This document shows, in pieces, positions 38,230 through 46,185 of a DNA stretch of 64,000 bases; position 1 is the stretch's first letter; each line of letters starts with the position of its first letter. The notes beneath the pieces were generated by a model. It was not told where the DNA came from, did no database searches, and saw only the letters and a program-made list of their open reading frames with translations. Location of the stretch: assembly GCA_963720675.1 (NCBI GenBank), contig CAVRGH010000010.1, forward strand, positions 558,001 to 622,000. The letters are read 5' to 3'. The stretch comes from JALHSW01 sp963720675. GTDB lineage: Bacteria; Actinomycetota; Acidimicrobiia; IMCC26256; PALSA-555. Position numbers and translations under genes: made by a program.

Positions 38230-38975
38230 ATGTCCTGTCCCCGCACCTTCGCCCACACCGATCAGCGCACCCGCGGATCCGTCATGCGGTGGTTCGCCGC
38301 CTCGATCGGGATCACCCTCACGCTCTCGATCGGTGGGGGCACCGTCGCCGACGCCGCCACTCTTGAGCGGGAGCCGAGGTCCGCACCGACGTCGGTCGCG
38401 GCGCGCAGCGCGACGCCCTCGCGGTCTACGCGCGACGTGGTGACGCCGCGCCGAACGTCACGTTGCCCGCGACCACTGGCTTCGGAACGGCTCGCGTCGT
38501 CCTCGTCACCAAGCGCAAGGGTGCATGGTTGCGCGTCCTGCTGCCGGAGCGACCGAACGGCTCGTCGGGCTGGGTACGTGCGGCCGACGTCGAGCTGCGG
38601 ACCTTGCACGACGAGATCGAGGTCGATCTCGCCGCACACCTCCTCACCTGGCGCCATGACGACGCCATCGTGCTGCAGTCACCGGTCGCGGTGGGTGCCC
38701 TCGAGACGCCGACCCCGACCGGGCGGTTCTACGTGACCGACCTGCTGGACACGCCCGACGGCGGCGGGTACGGCCCATACGCGATCGGGATCTCCGCCCA
38801 CTCGGGCACCCTGTCGGAGTTCGGCGGCGGCGACGGGCAGATCGGGCTCCACGGCACCAGCGATCCTGCGAGCATCGGTCAGTCGGTCTCGCACGGCTGC
38901 GTGCGGGTCCCGAACGAGCTCGTAGCCCGGCTGGCGACCAGCCTGCCCCTCGGGACGCCGGTCACGCTCCGCTGA
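38230..38975 (+). CDS. exported L,D-transpeptidase (YkuD fold, one frameshift)
   Basis: Peptidoglycan cross-linking enzyme of about 248 residues. The signal segment is RWFAASIGITLTLSIGGGTVADAA. The YkuD domain follows an SH3-like start (RVLLPERPNGSSGWVRAADVEL) and ends with IGLHGTSDPASIGQ and SHGCVRVPNEL, giving the catalytic HGT...SHGC pattern. The N-terminal 45 or so residues are in another frame; one base is missing near 38366, after which AEVRTDVGRGAQRDALAVYA continues. GAGAGGAG precedes the ATG at 38230; ATG at 38284 is another option. Its place beside the sigma/secreted-protein pair suggests a role in an envelope response. Confidence 0.88.
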
Positions 38976-38979
38976 CCTG

Positions 38980-38991
38980 CCGGCGCGCCGG
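38980..38991. terminator. palindrome after L,D-transpeptidase
   Basis: CCGGCGCGCCGG, 4 nt after the stop, identical to the palindrome after the Nudix gene. A stronger hairpin follows at 39020. Confidence 0.3.
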
Positions 38992-39019
38992 TGGTCCGGC
39001 ACTCCTCGCGCGCTGGTGC

Positions 39020-39049
39020 CAGATCTCGGGCCCGTGGGCCCAGGATCTG
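39020..39049. terminator. 14-bp hairpin between convergent genes
   Basis: CAGATCTCGGGCCC and GGGCCCAGGATCTG pair with one wobble and one mismatch around a 2-nt centre. It lies between the L,D-transpeptidase and the convergent 38-residue gene and probably stops transcription from both sides. Confidence 0.65.
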
Positions 39050-39077
39050 TCACCGGTGCGCGTCGGAGGTGGTGCAG

Positions 39078-39194
39078 CTAGTCCTTGTGGATCGTGGCGC
39101 GCTCGGCCCGCTTCGCGTTCTTGGCCGCACGCTTCTCCTTCAAGGACTTGCCGACCTTCTTCTCCTTGCCGGACTTCTGGATCTTCTCTGCCAT
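39078..39194 (-). CDS. 38-residue lysine-rich protein
   Basis: A tiny basic protein starting MAEKIQKSGKEKKVGKSLKE and ending ATIHKD, with about 29 percent lysine. It looks like an extended or helical nucleic-acid-binding peptide, or a small ribosome-associated protein; no family is assigned. The case for a real gene is a complete frame and a TAGGCT box 6 nt before the ATG, the same leaderless promoter form used by many genes here. It lies 52 nt downstream of the amine oxidase on the same strand. Confidence 0.6.
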   Translation of the reverse strand: MAEKIQKSGKEKKVGKSLKEKRAAKNAKRAERATIHKD

Positions 39195-39200
39195 GCCAGC

Positions 39201-39206
39201 AGCCTA
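39201..39206 (-). promoter_or_regulatory. -10 box of the 38-residue gene
   Basis: TAGGCT on the minus strand, 6 nt before the ATG at 39194. It supports independent, leaderless expression of this tiny gene. Confidence 0.5.
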
Positions 39207-39246
39207 GGCACGCCCGGGGCCCGAGGCTCGGACATCCCGATCGCGC

Positions 39247-40773
39247 CTATGAAGCAACGATGTCGCGCACCGCTCGCAACGACGACGACACCGCTCCCTG
39301 GATCCAGCCGGTATCGAGCGACGTGTGCTCGCCTGCGAAGTGCACGTTGCCCTCTGCCGCGGCGGCGTGGTCGTGCAGCGTCGACTGCTGGCCCGGGAGC
39401 AGCTCGGCGAACGACGCGTTCGTCCACGGGTACGCATCCCAGAACATCGACGCGACGTCGTCGACCATGCCGGGTTCGGCGACCTGGGGGTGGATCCGAG
39501 CGACCTCGCGCACGACTGCCTGCACCCGCTCCTCGACCGGCAGCTGCCCGAGCCGACGTGCGTCCTGTCCCCAGGAGTACGAAGCGAGCAGTACGCCGGG
39601 CCCCGCGCTCACCGCAGGCGAGCCCGGCGCGAACTCCCCGTCGACGTAGCCGCCGTACATCGAGTTGTTGCGCTCGCGCGCCGGCACCGACTCGGTGACG
39701 GGGATGGCGTTGTCCGACGGGTAGTAGAGCGCCCGGTACAAGCGGTCGGTCTGGGACGCGCCGCCGGCGATGCCGTCGTCGGACTCCCAGAACCGCCGCC
39801 GGCAGTGCAGCAGCACCTTCGTGCTCGATTCGTAGCCGAGCGTGCGCACTGCGGTCGTCTTCTCACGCCGGAACGGTGGATCGACCTCGATCGAGTGCAG
39901 CACCGAGAACGGGATCGTGCAGAGCACGATGTCGCAGGTCTCGACCGTCAGCGTGCCGTCTCGCTCGATCACGAGGTCGACCGCGCCGTCGTCACGGCGC
40001 TTGATCGCGCGCAGCGGTGCCCGGGTCACGATCTCACCACGCACACGGGTCGCCAGCGCGCGTGGCAGCACGTCCATCCCGCCGACGATCTCGTCGAACC
40101 GGTTGCCTGTCGCGGTCAGTGCGTCGCGCAGGAGCATCGTGGCGGTCCGGTCGAACATCGTCTCGAGCCCCGTGGCGCTCCCGATCAGCTCCGCCGCGTC
40201 GTCACCACACCGGACACGGAGGAACTCGCCGATGGTCAGGTGGTCGATGGCGCGGAGCCGGTCGCTGGCCAGCGAGCCGGTGCGCAGGCTGGCCCGCTCG
40301 AGGTCGGTCAGCCCCTCCACCACGTCGCCGACCGCCCGGGCGAGCATCTTGGGTGGGATCTCGTCGTCACGCTGCTGCGTCGAGAGGTCGAAGCGCGGGT
40401 AGAGGCCGGTCCGGGCGTCACGCATCCGCACGACCTGGCCGCGGATGTCGTAGAAGCAGGACAGGTTCTCGTGCGCGGTGACGAACCGGCGCAGCTCGAT
40501 CCCGCACTGCTGCACGTAGTGGAGCGTGAAGTCGTGGTGCTCGGGGATCCGCATCGGCCCGAACTCGCCGTAGGTCCCGTCGCCGAATCGGTGCGTCCAC
40601 GCCCGCCCGCGCGTCTCACCGCTCGCCTCGAAGATGCGCACCGTGTGACCGAGCGCCTCGAGCTCGAGCGCGGCGACGAGCCCCGCCATGCCCGCGCCGA
40701 TGATCGTCACGTGTCGACGGGGTCGGTCCCGGTCGGCCGCCGCGATCGCGGCAAGCTCGTCATCGACCTTCAT
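39247..40773 (-). CDS. flavin monoamine / L-amino-acid oxidase-like FAD enzyme
   Basis: A 508-residue FAD oxidoreductase. The dinucleotide site is VTIIGAGMAGLVAALELEALGH with the following acidic residue in RIFEASGETRGRAWTHRF. The C-terminal FAD contact is NVHFAGEHTSLDTGWIQGAV. In the middle are FGPMRIPEHHDFTLHYVQQCG and MFWDAYPWTNASFAELLPGQ, as in amine and L-amino acid oxidases. There is no signal peptide, so it is cytoplasmic. Substrate cannot be told by eye. GGAGGAG lies just upstream of the ATG. It is cotranscribed with the upstream HEMLH protein (16-nt gap). Confidence 0.88.
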   Translation of the reverse strand: MKVDDELAAIAAADRDRPRRHVTIIGAGMAGLVAALELEALGHTVRIFEASGETRGRAWTHRFGDGTYGEFGPMRIPEHHDFTLHYVQQCGIELRRFVTAHENLSCFYDIRGQVVRMRDARTGLYPRFDLSTQQRDDEIPPKMLARAVGDVVEGLTDLERASLRTGSLASDRLRAIDHLTIGEFLRVRCGDDAAELIGSATGLETMFDRTATMLLRDALTATGNRFDEIVGGMDVLPRALATRVRGEIVTRAPLRAIKRRDDGAVDLVIERDGTLTVETCDIVLCTIPFSVLHSIEVDPPFRREKTTAVRTLGYESSTKVLLHCRRRFWESDDGIAGGASQTDRLYRALYYPSDNAIPVTESVPARERNNSMYGGYVDGEFAPGSPAVSAGPGVLLASYSWGQDARRLGQLPVEERVQAVVREVARIHPQVAEPGMVDDVASMFWDAYPWTNASFAELLPGQQSTLHDHAAAAEGNVHFAGEHTSLDTGWIQGAVSSSLRAVRDIVAS

Positions 40774-40789
40774 CTCGGCTCCTCCACCA

Positions 40790-42301
40790 TCAGGTCTGAC
40801 CCGAATCCACCCCGAGCGCGGCGTCGATCTCGCGGGCAGTGATCGCCAGCGCGTTCAGCGCCGCGACCTTCGCGTTGTACTGGGCGACGAGATCGTTGTA
40901 CTGCGCCGCCAACGCGTTCGCTTCGTCGACCGCGCCGTTCTGTGGATCCACCAGCCGGTTCGACTCGTCGAACCGCCCTTGTCGTCGCAGCCCTTCGATC
41001 TCGGACGCGAGACGATCGGCCTCAGTGCCCGCCGCCTCGGCGCGCGGCTCCAGCTCCCGCAGCTGCGCGTCCAGAGCGGCGACCTCGGCACTGAGCTGGT
41101 CGTATTGGGCCTGGAGCGTGTCGAAGACTCCTTGGTAGCCGGCGAACGCCGACACGATCGCACCACGGTCGGTGAAGTACCGCCGGAAGTACCGCTCCAA
41201 TGCCGGACCGAGATCCGTCACCTCGGTCGGGAGGATCGAATGCAGCTCGTTGTGGCGCTGGCCGGGCTCGGCCTTGGCGTACTGGGCGAGCGTGTCGCGC
41301 AGGCGCTGGTCACTGGTTCCCTCGAACGCTTGGTCGAGGAGCCGGTCGATCCGACGCCGCTCGCCCGGCGCGAGCTCCGCGTACGCGGCGTGCAGCATCT
41401 CGTGCGCGGCCGTGACCGGCATGATCGCCGCCAGATCCGGGCGGTCCACGCGGAGCAGGTAGATCCGGCTGTCGCCCTGGCAGCCCAGGACGTAGGTGAA
41501 CTGGTCCTGCTTCGTCGGACAGTCCCGCTGGAACTCGACCTTGTCGACGACCTTGGGCGCGTTGGACCCGAAGAGCTCCCGCGCCTGGCGCGTCATCGTG
41601 ACCTGGTCGGCGAACCCGATCACTTCTTCGCTCCGCGACTGCTCGATCGCATCCACAATTCGAGCGGCGTCCGCGCGCGAGAGCGCCCGGTCGGGCTGCA
41701 GCGTCAGCTTCACCTTGCTGCCGTCGGTGGGCGCGGTCGGCGAGGAGGTCAGGCCACCCCGCAGCACGTCACCGTCCACGACGACGACGAGCTCCTGCGT
41801 CGACGGATCTTCCGCCAACGCGGCCGCACCGCGGTCAGCGAGGGTGATCTCGATGGCGAGCGCTCGCCCCCGTGCCTTGTGGGCCCGGACGGTCGCAACA
41901 TCACTGCCGCTGAGCCGCGCCGGACCGAGGAGCAGCCGTCCGCCCTGCCTCACCCCTCGCTCGGCCCCGATGACACAGGCGCCGGGCACATCGCCATCGA
42001 CCTCGGTGCGGGGGACCGCGACGGCGCTGGTGACGCGGGCGAGGTCGCACGTCGCCACCACCGCCACACCGAACCGGGCGATCGCGGGTCCCGCGGCCGA
42101 GCTCGCCAAGCCCGGCCGGGCCGCAGGCACCTCGCCGATGATCGGACGGACGCGCAGCAGGTGAGGGTCGCCCGAGACGAAGCCGTCGGGCACGTGCTGA
42201 CCGCGTTGCACGACCGATGCCGATGCCGGCGAGGACACGAGGCCCAACCCCACCACACACGCACACGCACACGCGAGCGCCGCGCCCCTGACCGTCCTCA
42301 C
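40790..42301 (-). CDS. exported HExxH protein with coiled coil, putative metallopeptidase
   Basis: A 503-residue exported protein with a signal peptide (RGAALACACACVVGLGLVSSPASA). Its middle contains TAAHEMLHAAYAELAPGER, an HExxH zinc motif in a helical context, and a Cys pair (RDCPTKQDQ and LGCQGDSR). The last 130 residues form a long helix rich in Ala, Glu and Leu (LQAQYDQLSAEVAALDAQL, TEADRLASEIEGLRR), a probable coiled coil. No known peptidase family is recognised. GTG at 42301 is chosen because it begins the signal peptide. The region of the signal codons has a short CACA-type repeat. It is read together with the downstream amine oxidase. Confidence 0.75.
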   Translation of the reverse strand: MRTVRGAALACACACVVGLGLVSSPASASVVQRGQHVPDGFVSGDPHLLRVRPIIGEVPAARPGLASSAAGPAIARFGVAVVATCDLARVTSAVAVPRTEVDGDVPGACVIGAERGVRQGGRLLLGPARLSGSDVATVRAHKARGRALAIEITLADRGAAALAEDPSTQELVVVVDGDVLRGGLTSSPTAPTDGSKVKLTLQPDRALSRADAARIVDAIEQSRSEEVIGFADQVTMTRQARELFGSNAPKVVDKVEFQRDCPTKQDQFTYVLGCQGDSRIYLLRVDRPDLAAIMPVTAAHEMLHAAYAELAPGERRRIDRLLDQAFEGTSDQRLRDTLAQYAKAEPGQRHNELHSILPTEVTDLGPALERYFRRYFTDRGAIVSAFAGYQGVFDTLQAQYDQLSAEVAALDAQLRELEPRAEAAGTEADRLASEIEGLRRQGRFDESNRLVDPQNGAVDEANALAAQYNDLVAQYNAKVAALNALAITAREIDAALGVDSGQT

Positions 42302-42344
42302 CGAGCGACCCCCTGATCGTGGGGCAGCGTAGAGGAGCGTGGGT

Positions 42345-43253
42345 TCACCGGCAGCGCGCGATCGCCGCAGTCGCCGCGGCGACGTACCCGCCGCCGAACT
42401 TGATCGCGTGCACCGTGAGCGGCGCGAGCTGGTGGACGGCGACCCGTTCCTCCCAGCCGTCGGCCAGTGGCGAGCGCTCCTGGTACGCGGCGAAGCACTC
42501 ACTGCTGAACCCACCGAAGAGCCGCATCATCGCGAGGTCGAACTCGCGATGGCCGCCGTGAGCCGCGGGGTCGATCAACCAGCTGCGCGCGGCAGCATCG
42601 ACCAGGCGGTTGCCGGCCCAGAGATCACCGTGCAGACGCGCCGGCGGCTCCGGCGGACCCCCGATCGCGTCGAGCCGAGTCGCGATCCGTTCGAGGTCTG
42701 CGACCACCGGCTCGGGCAACGCGCCGCCCTCCCGGGCGAGGCGAGCCAACGGGAGCAGGCGCTGGGTCGCGTAGAACTCCGGCCACGTCGCGCACGGTTC
42801 GTTCGGCAGCCCACGACTCCCGGTCGAGCGACGGTCCTCGCGTCCGAAGCAGGGCGCGCCGGTCGCGTGCAGCGCGGCGAGTGCACGGCCGAAGTCCGCC
42901 TCGGTCGTCGAACGCGCGCTCCCCTCCTCGATCCACTCGAGCACGAGGTGGTTCGGCACGCTCCCGTCGGGTGCGCCGTCCGAGACCGCGAGGACCTCGG
43001 GCACCCGGACGTCGCCCGGCGTACGCAGCCACTCGAGACCGGTGGCCTCGGTCGTGAAGAAGCCGGGCGGCGCGTTGTGGTGCGTCTTCGCGAACACCGA
43101 CCGCCCGTCGACGAGCTCGACGCGGTAGGCCTCGGCGACGTCCCCGCCCCGCACCCGTCGCGTCGCGACCACCGTGGTGCCGAGCGCCGCCTCGAGCGCG
43201 GTCCGCAGCGCGTCCTCTCGATCCTCCGTGCGATCGTCCGTCCCCGGGCCCAT
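42345..43253 (-). CDS. fructosamine/ketosamine-3-kinase family protein
   Basis: A 302-residue kinase-fold enzyme that phosphorylates sugars attached to protein amines and so promotes deglycation. It has GGDVAEAYRVELVDGRSVFAKTHH (nucleotide lysine), HNAPPGFFTTEATGLEWL, NHLVLEWIEEG, and the catalytic loop LHGDLWAGNRLV with IDPAAHGGHREFDLAM as the metal site. These phrases fit fructosamine kinases better than other aminoglycoside-kinase relatives. The ATG at 43253 is supported by TACGCT 5 nt upstream on the same strand. Confidence 0.88.
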   Translation of the reverse strand: MGPGTDDRTEDREDALRTALEAALGTTVVATRRVRGGDVAEAYRVELVDGRSVFAKTHHNAPPGFFTTEATGLEWLRTPGDVRVPEVLAVSDGAPDGSVPNHLVLEWIEEGSARSTTEADFGRALAALHATGAPCFGREDRRSTGSRGLPNEPCATWPEFYATQRLLPLARLAREGGALPEPVVADLERIATRLDAIGGPPEPPARLHGDLWAGNRLVDAAARSWLIDPAAHGGHREFDLAMMRLFGGFSSECFAAYQERSPLADGWEERVAVHQLAPLTVHAIKFGGGYVAAATAAIARCR

Positions 43254-43258
43254 GGTCG

Positions 43259-43264
43259 AGCGTA
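43259..43264 (-). promoter_or_regulatory. -10 box of the fructosamine kinase gene
   Basis: TACGCT on the minus strand, 5 nt before the ATG at 43253, fitting a leaderless transcript. Confidence 0.4.
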
Positions 43265-43337
43265 CCGACGGGGATCGAGCGCCTGGCACTCGCGAAACCC
43301 TTCCCCGGCAAGGGATCCGGGCAGGGGCCGAAAAAAG

Positions 43338-43345
43338 GTGTCAGG
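43338..43345 (+). promoter_or_regulatory. GTGTCAGG motif shared with first sigma locus
   Basis: GTGTCAGG lies 76 nt before the ATG of the secreted protein at 43414. The same octamer lies 62 nt before the secreted protein at 37898 (bases 37836-37843), and a reversed copy of its core at 37722. It follows an A run, and a GGGACGT/ACGTCCC inverted repeat comes after it. It may be a common control site of the two loci. Confidence 0.35.
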
Positions 43346-43413
43346 TCTGGGGACGTCGGTCTCTTGGAGTCCGAACGTCCCACACCGGGGCGTCCGACCG
43401 AAGGGACACCACG

Positions 43414-43968
43414 ATGACCGGCACCTCGAACCAGCGCACCACCACCTCGAAGCTCACCGGAAAGCTCTGCCGCTCCGCGGCCGTGCTCGGGCTCGCCACG
43501 ATCGGCGGCCTGTCCGCGGCGATGGTCGGCAGCGCCGTGACCGCGACGAACGCCGGGGCGATCCCGCACTGCCCGCCGCTCATCCCGGTGTGCACCGTGA
43601 CCCCGCCGACCAAGCCCCCCATCGCCGACCCCGGCAACAACGTGCTCGACCCGACCGTGGACCCGACGCCCCCCACCACGACGCCGCCGACCACGCCTCC
43701 CAGCACCACGCCTCCCGGCAACGGCGGCCAGACCACCAACAACCCGCCGAAGTCGAACACCGGCGGGAACGCCAACCAGACGCCGGCGAACGGGACACCG
43801 GTCCCTGCCGCCGAGAGCACCTCGGTCGACGCAACGAAGTCGGCGGCCGGCGACTCCCAGTCCGATGACGGCGGCAACAGCCTCCCGTACATCGCGATCG
43901 TGGGTGGCATCGCGGCACTCGGAGCAGCCGGCACCGGTCTGTACCTCCGGTACGGCCGCCGGGCATGA
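43414..43968 (+). CDS. secreted Pro/Thr-rich membrane-anchored protein beside sigma factor
   Basis: A 184-residue surface protein. After a polar start (MTGTSNQRTTTSKLTGK) comes a signal segment (AAVLGLATIGGLSAAMVGSA), a Cys pair in IPHCPPLIPVCTVTPP, a long low-complexity stalk of Pro, Thr, Asn and Gly, then a C-terminal helix (YIAIVGGIAALGAAGTGLYL) with RYGRRA as stop-transfer. It is built like a wall-spanning anchored protein, without an LPXTG sortase motif. AAGGGA precedes the ATG. It is followed by a strong hairpin and the second membrane sigma factor, in the same direction. Confidence 0.8.
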   Translation: MTGTSNQRTTTSKLTGKLCRSAAVLGLATIGGLSAAMVGSAVTATNAGAIPHCPPLIPVCTVTPPTKPPIADPGNNVLDPTVDPTPPTTTPPTTPPSTTPPGNGGQTTNNPPKSNTGGNANQTPANGTPVPAAESTSVDATKSAAGDSQSDDGGNSLPYIAIVGGIAALGAAGTGLYLRYGRRA

Positions 43969-43999
43969 CGGGTGACGATCCCACCGTTGCCCGACGTTC

Positions 44000-44029
44000 G
44001 ACGGGGCCGGCCTTCGGGCCGGTCCCGTC
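44000..44029 (+). terminator. 13-bp hairpin with TTCG loop upstream of sigma gene
   Basis: GACGGGGCCGGCC and GGCCGGTCCCGTC pair over 13 bp with one G-T wobble around TTCG, the very stable UUCG tetraloop in RNA. It lies 32 nt after the secreted-protein stop and 71 nt before the sigma-factor ATG. It probably terminates or weakens transcription so that less sigma factor than secreted protein is made. Confidence 0.75.
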
Positions 44030-44099
44030 CGGCGCGTCCCGAGCCCAGGGCCCCGAGCGTTCGAACCCACCATCGGAGTCCTCTACCCTGCCGCGCACG

Positions 44100-45614
44100 A
44101 TGCCGGAACGCAGCGACTCCGATCTCGTCCTCCGGGCGCAGGCGGGTGACCGCGATGCGTTCGGCGCGCTCTACGACCTCTATGCGCCGCGGATCTACGA
44201 CCTGTGCATCCACATGCTCCGCGACCCAGAGGACGCGGCAGACGCCACCGCCGAGGTCTTCCTCGCCGCGGCGGAGCACGTCGAGCAGCTCGTCGATCCG
44301 GCCAAGGTCAAGAGCTGGCTGTACGCGATCGCGCGCAACCAGGTCTATCGACGCAGTCGCCAGCGTTCTCGCGAAGTGGCATTCGATGTCGCGGACGTCG
44401 AGAGCATCGAATGGTCCAGTGACCGGGACGAAGGCGACGACCACGACGGCGACGATCCGATGACCACCACCGACGACCGAGACCTCACCCTCACCGTGCC
44501 CGCGATGAGTGCAGCGCTGGTGCGCGACGCGGCCCTCGGGTTGACCGACCGTGACCGGCTCGTGCTGGAGATGACCCTCGCGGGCGGGCTCGACGGCCGG
44601 GCGCTGGGCGACGCGCTCGGCGTCTCCGTCGACGGGGCCCACCAGGCGTCGCACCGGATGCGCGAACGTCTCGCCCGCTCGGTCGGCGCGCTCTTGGTCG
44701 CCCGCAAGGGTCAGGCCGACTGCCCCGGCCTGCAGGTCGTGCTCGCGGACTGGGACGGGACGTTCTCGGTCCTGTGGCGAAAGCGAGTCGCACGCCACGC
44801 CGACAAGTGCGCGGTCTGTGGTGCGCGCCGGCAGTCGATCCCGCAGAAGGTCCTGGCCGGTACGTTCGCCGCCGTCCCGTTCACCTTCCTCGTCCCGCCC
44901 GACAGCCTGCGCGAGCAGATCCTCCACACCGCCGGCCTGCGCGGCGCGAACCCCGAGCTCCCGCGACCGAAGCGGTGGCGTCGACGCGACGGGTTCCCGC
45001 ACCCACCGGATCAGTCGCGTCGGCGCGCCATCGCCGCGGTGGGCGTGACCCTCGCCGTGGTCGCCCTCGGCCTCGGTGGTGTCGCGATCACCGCCGGCTC
45101 CGACCCGGACCCGGCGGTCGCGATCCGGCCGACGAACAGCAGCACGAGCTCCTCGAGCAGTACCACCACGCCCAACGGGAGCACCGCCCGAGAGGTCCCC
45201 GACTCGGACCCGACCACCGGCGGCCCCGGCCCCGGAGTGCTCGCGCCCGGCGGAACCCAGGGCACCACGCCGGCGGCACCCCAGCAACAGATCGCGCCAC
45301 CACCACCGCCGGACACGACACCGCCGACCCTGAAGGTCACGTTCCCCGACTACATCGCCTTCGCGCCGTGCGGGACTGGGAGCGCGAACATCCCGGCCGA
45401 TGCCTCCGACCCGAGCGGCATCTCACAGGTCCGCTTCGTGTACTCGGGACCAGCGAGCGGCAGTCGGGCGATGTCGCCCACCGGCGGAACGGGGTGGGCG
45501 CTCAACTGGAGCCCGCCCACGGGCGGCACGTACTCGGTGACCGTCACCGCAACCGACGGTGCCGGCAACCAGCGATCCACGAGCGGCAGCATCGACGCCG
45601 GCTGCATCCCCTGA
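44100..45614 (+). CDS. second membrane-anchored ECF sigma/anti-sigma fusion
   Basis: A 504-residue protein with the same order as that at 36183-37667. Residues 8-90 are sigma region 2 (DRDAFGALYDLYAPRIYDLC), an acidic linker follows (100-130), and 140-200 is region 4 (LTDRDRLVLEMTLAGGLDGRALGDALG). C208 and H233-x3-C237-x2-C240 form a zinc anti-sigma signature. A membrane helix lies at 309-331 (AIAAVGVTLAVVALGLGGVAI), then a Ser/Thr/Pro stalk and an Ig-like domain (408-504) with Cys at 424 and 501. Region 2 keeps the DPEDAADATAEVF type of core-binding helix. TACCCT lies 10 nt before the ATG. Confidence 0.85.
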   Translation: MPERSDSDLVLRAQAGDRDAFGALYDLYAPRIYDLCIHMLRDPEDAADATAEVFLAAAEHVEQLVDPAKVKSWLYAIARNQVYRRSRQRSREVAFDVADVESIEWSSDRDEGDDHDGDDPMTTTDDRDLTLTVPAMSAALVRDAALGLTDRDRLVLEMTLAGGLDGRALGDALGVSVDGAHQASHRMRERLARSVGALLVARKGQADCPGLQVVLADWDGTFSVLWRKRVARHADKCAVCGARRQSIPQKVLAGTFAAVPFTFLVPPDSLREQILHTAGLRGANPELPRPKRWRRRDGFPHPPDQSRRRAIAAVGVTLAVVALGLGGVAITAGSDPDPAVAIRPTNSSTSSSSSTTTPNGSTAREVPDSDPTTGGPGPGVLAPGGTQGTTPAAPQQQIAPPPPPDTTPPTLKVTFPDYIAFAPCGTGSANIPADASDPSGISQVRFVYSGPASGSRAMSPTGGTGWALNWSPPTGGTYSVTVTATDGAGNQRSTSGSIDAGCIP

Positions 45615-45628
45615 CGAAGCACTCTTCG

Positions 45629-46132
45629 CTACCTCAAGGGTCGAGTCGTGGATGATGTCGTCGTTCCCGCACATTCGCTCGCGGTGTATCTCCCGACGGT
45701 GATGAGCGCCGTCGCGATCTGACCCAGCTGCGAACCCAGCTCCGTCAGCGGGATGCCGGTGCTCGAACGGTCGAAGAACCGGGCGAGCTTGCGCAACGCG
45801 ACCCGGAGCGTGGCAGGGAGTCGCTCCCGACGCGTGATCGACCGCAGGTCCCGCGCGATCGTCCGACTCTGCTCACCCGTGACCGAGCCATCACCCACGA
45901 GCGCGTGGGCTGCGTTGGGGACGAGGTCGGCGAGCGCGGCGCACACCGTCGCGGGCGACGCACCCCGCGTGAACGTCCCGGCGCCCGACCGCGGCTTGGT
46001 GGTGGTCGTGGTCGTGGTCGAGCCGGAGATCGGCGTCCGGGACCGGGCGTCGTCGACCGCCTGCAAAGCGACGATGCCGATGGCGGTGGCCACCGCCAGA
46101 ATCGCGATCAGGGCGCTCCGGCGATCGACCAT
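45629..46132 (-). CDS. membrane-anchored extracytoplasmic protein of unknown function
   Basis: A 167-residue protein: an N-terminal membrane or signal helix (ALIAILAVATAIGIVALQAV), a Thr run (GSTTTTTTTKPRSG), then a helical domain with VCAALADLVPNAAHALVGDG and an Arg-rich stretch (RTIARDLRSITRRERLPATLR), ending with a second Thr/Ser tail. Two cysteines (ATVCAAL and ASECAGT) could pair outside the cell. GGAGG precedes the ATG closely. It converges with the second sigma factor, 14 nt between stops. No family is recognised. Confidence 0.7.
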   Translation of the reverse strand: MVDRRSALIAILAVATAIGIVALQAVDDARSRTPISGSTTTTTTTKPRSGAGTFTRGASPATVCAALADLVPNAAHALVGDGSVTGEQSRTIARDLRSITRRERLPATLRVALRKLARFFDRSSTGIPLTELGSQLGQIATALITVGRYTASECAGTTTSSTTRPLR

Positions 46133-46173
46133 CACCTCCAGTATTGCGAACCGCCGGTCTGCGCACCCACCGG

Positions 46174-46179
46174 TAGCGT
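46174..46179 (+). promoter_or_regulatory. -10 box of the phosphotransferase gene
   Basis: TAGCGT lies 6 nt before the GTG at 46186, matching the leaderless pattern of other genes here. Confidence 0.5.
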
Positions 46180-46185
46180 GCGACC

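Noticed and set aside
42241..42285. CA-rich short repeat as a regulatory microsatellite
   Set aside because: It lies inside the signal-peptide codons of the HEMLH gene and reflects Ala/Cys/Val codons.
44060..44075. GTTCGAACCC, like a tRNA T-arm
   Set aside because: No acceptor stem, D-arm or anticodon arm can be formed around it, and it lies in the short leader of a sigma gene.
43341..45287. 648-codon minus-strand frame opposite the second sigma locus
   Set aside because: The Gly/Val-rich translation mirrors the Pro/Thr stalks of the plus-strand genes. The real genes have signal peptides, sigma regions and start signals.
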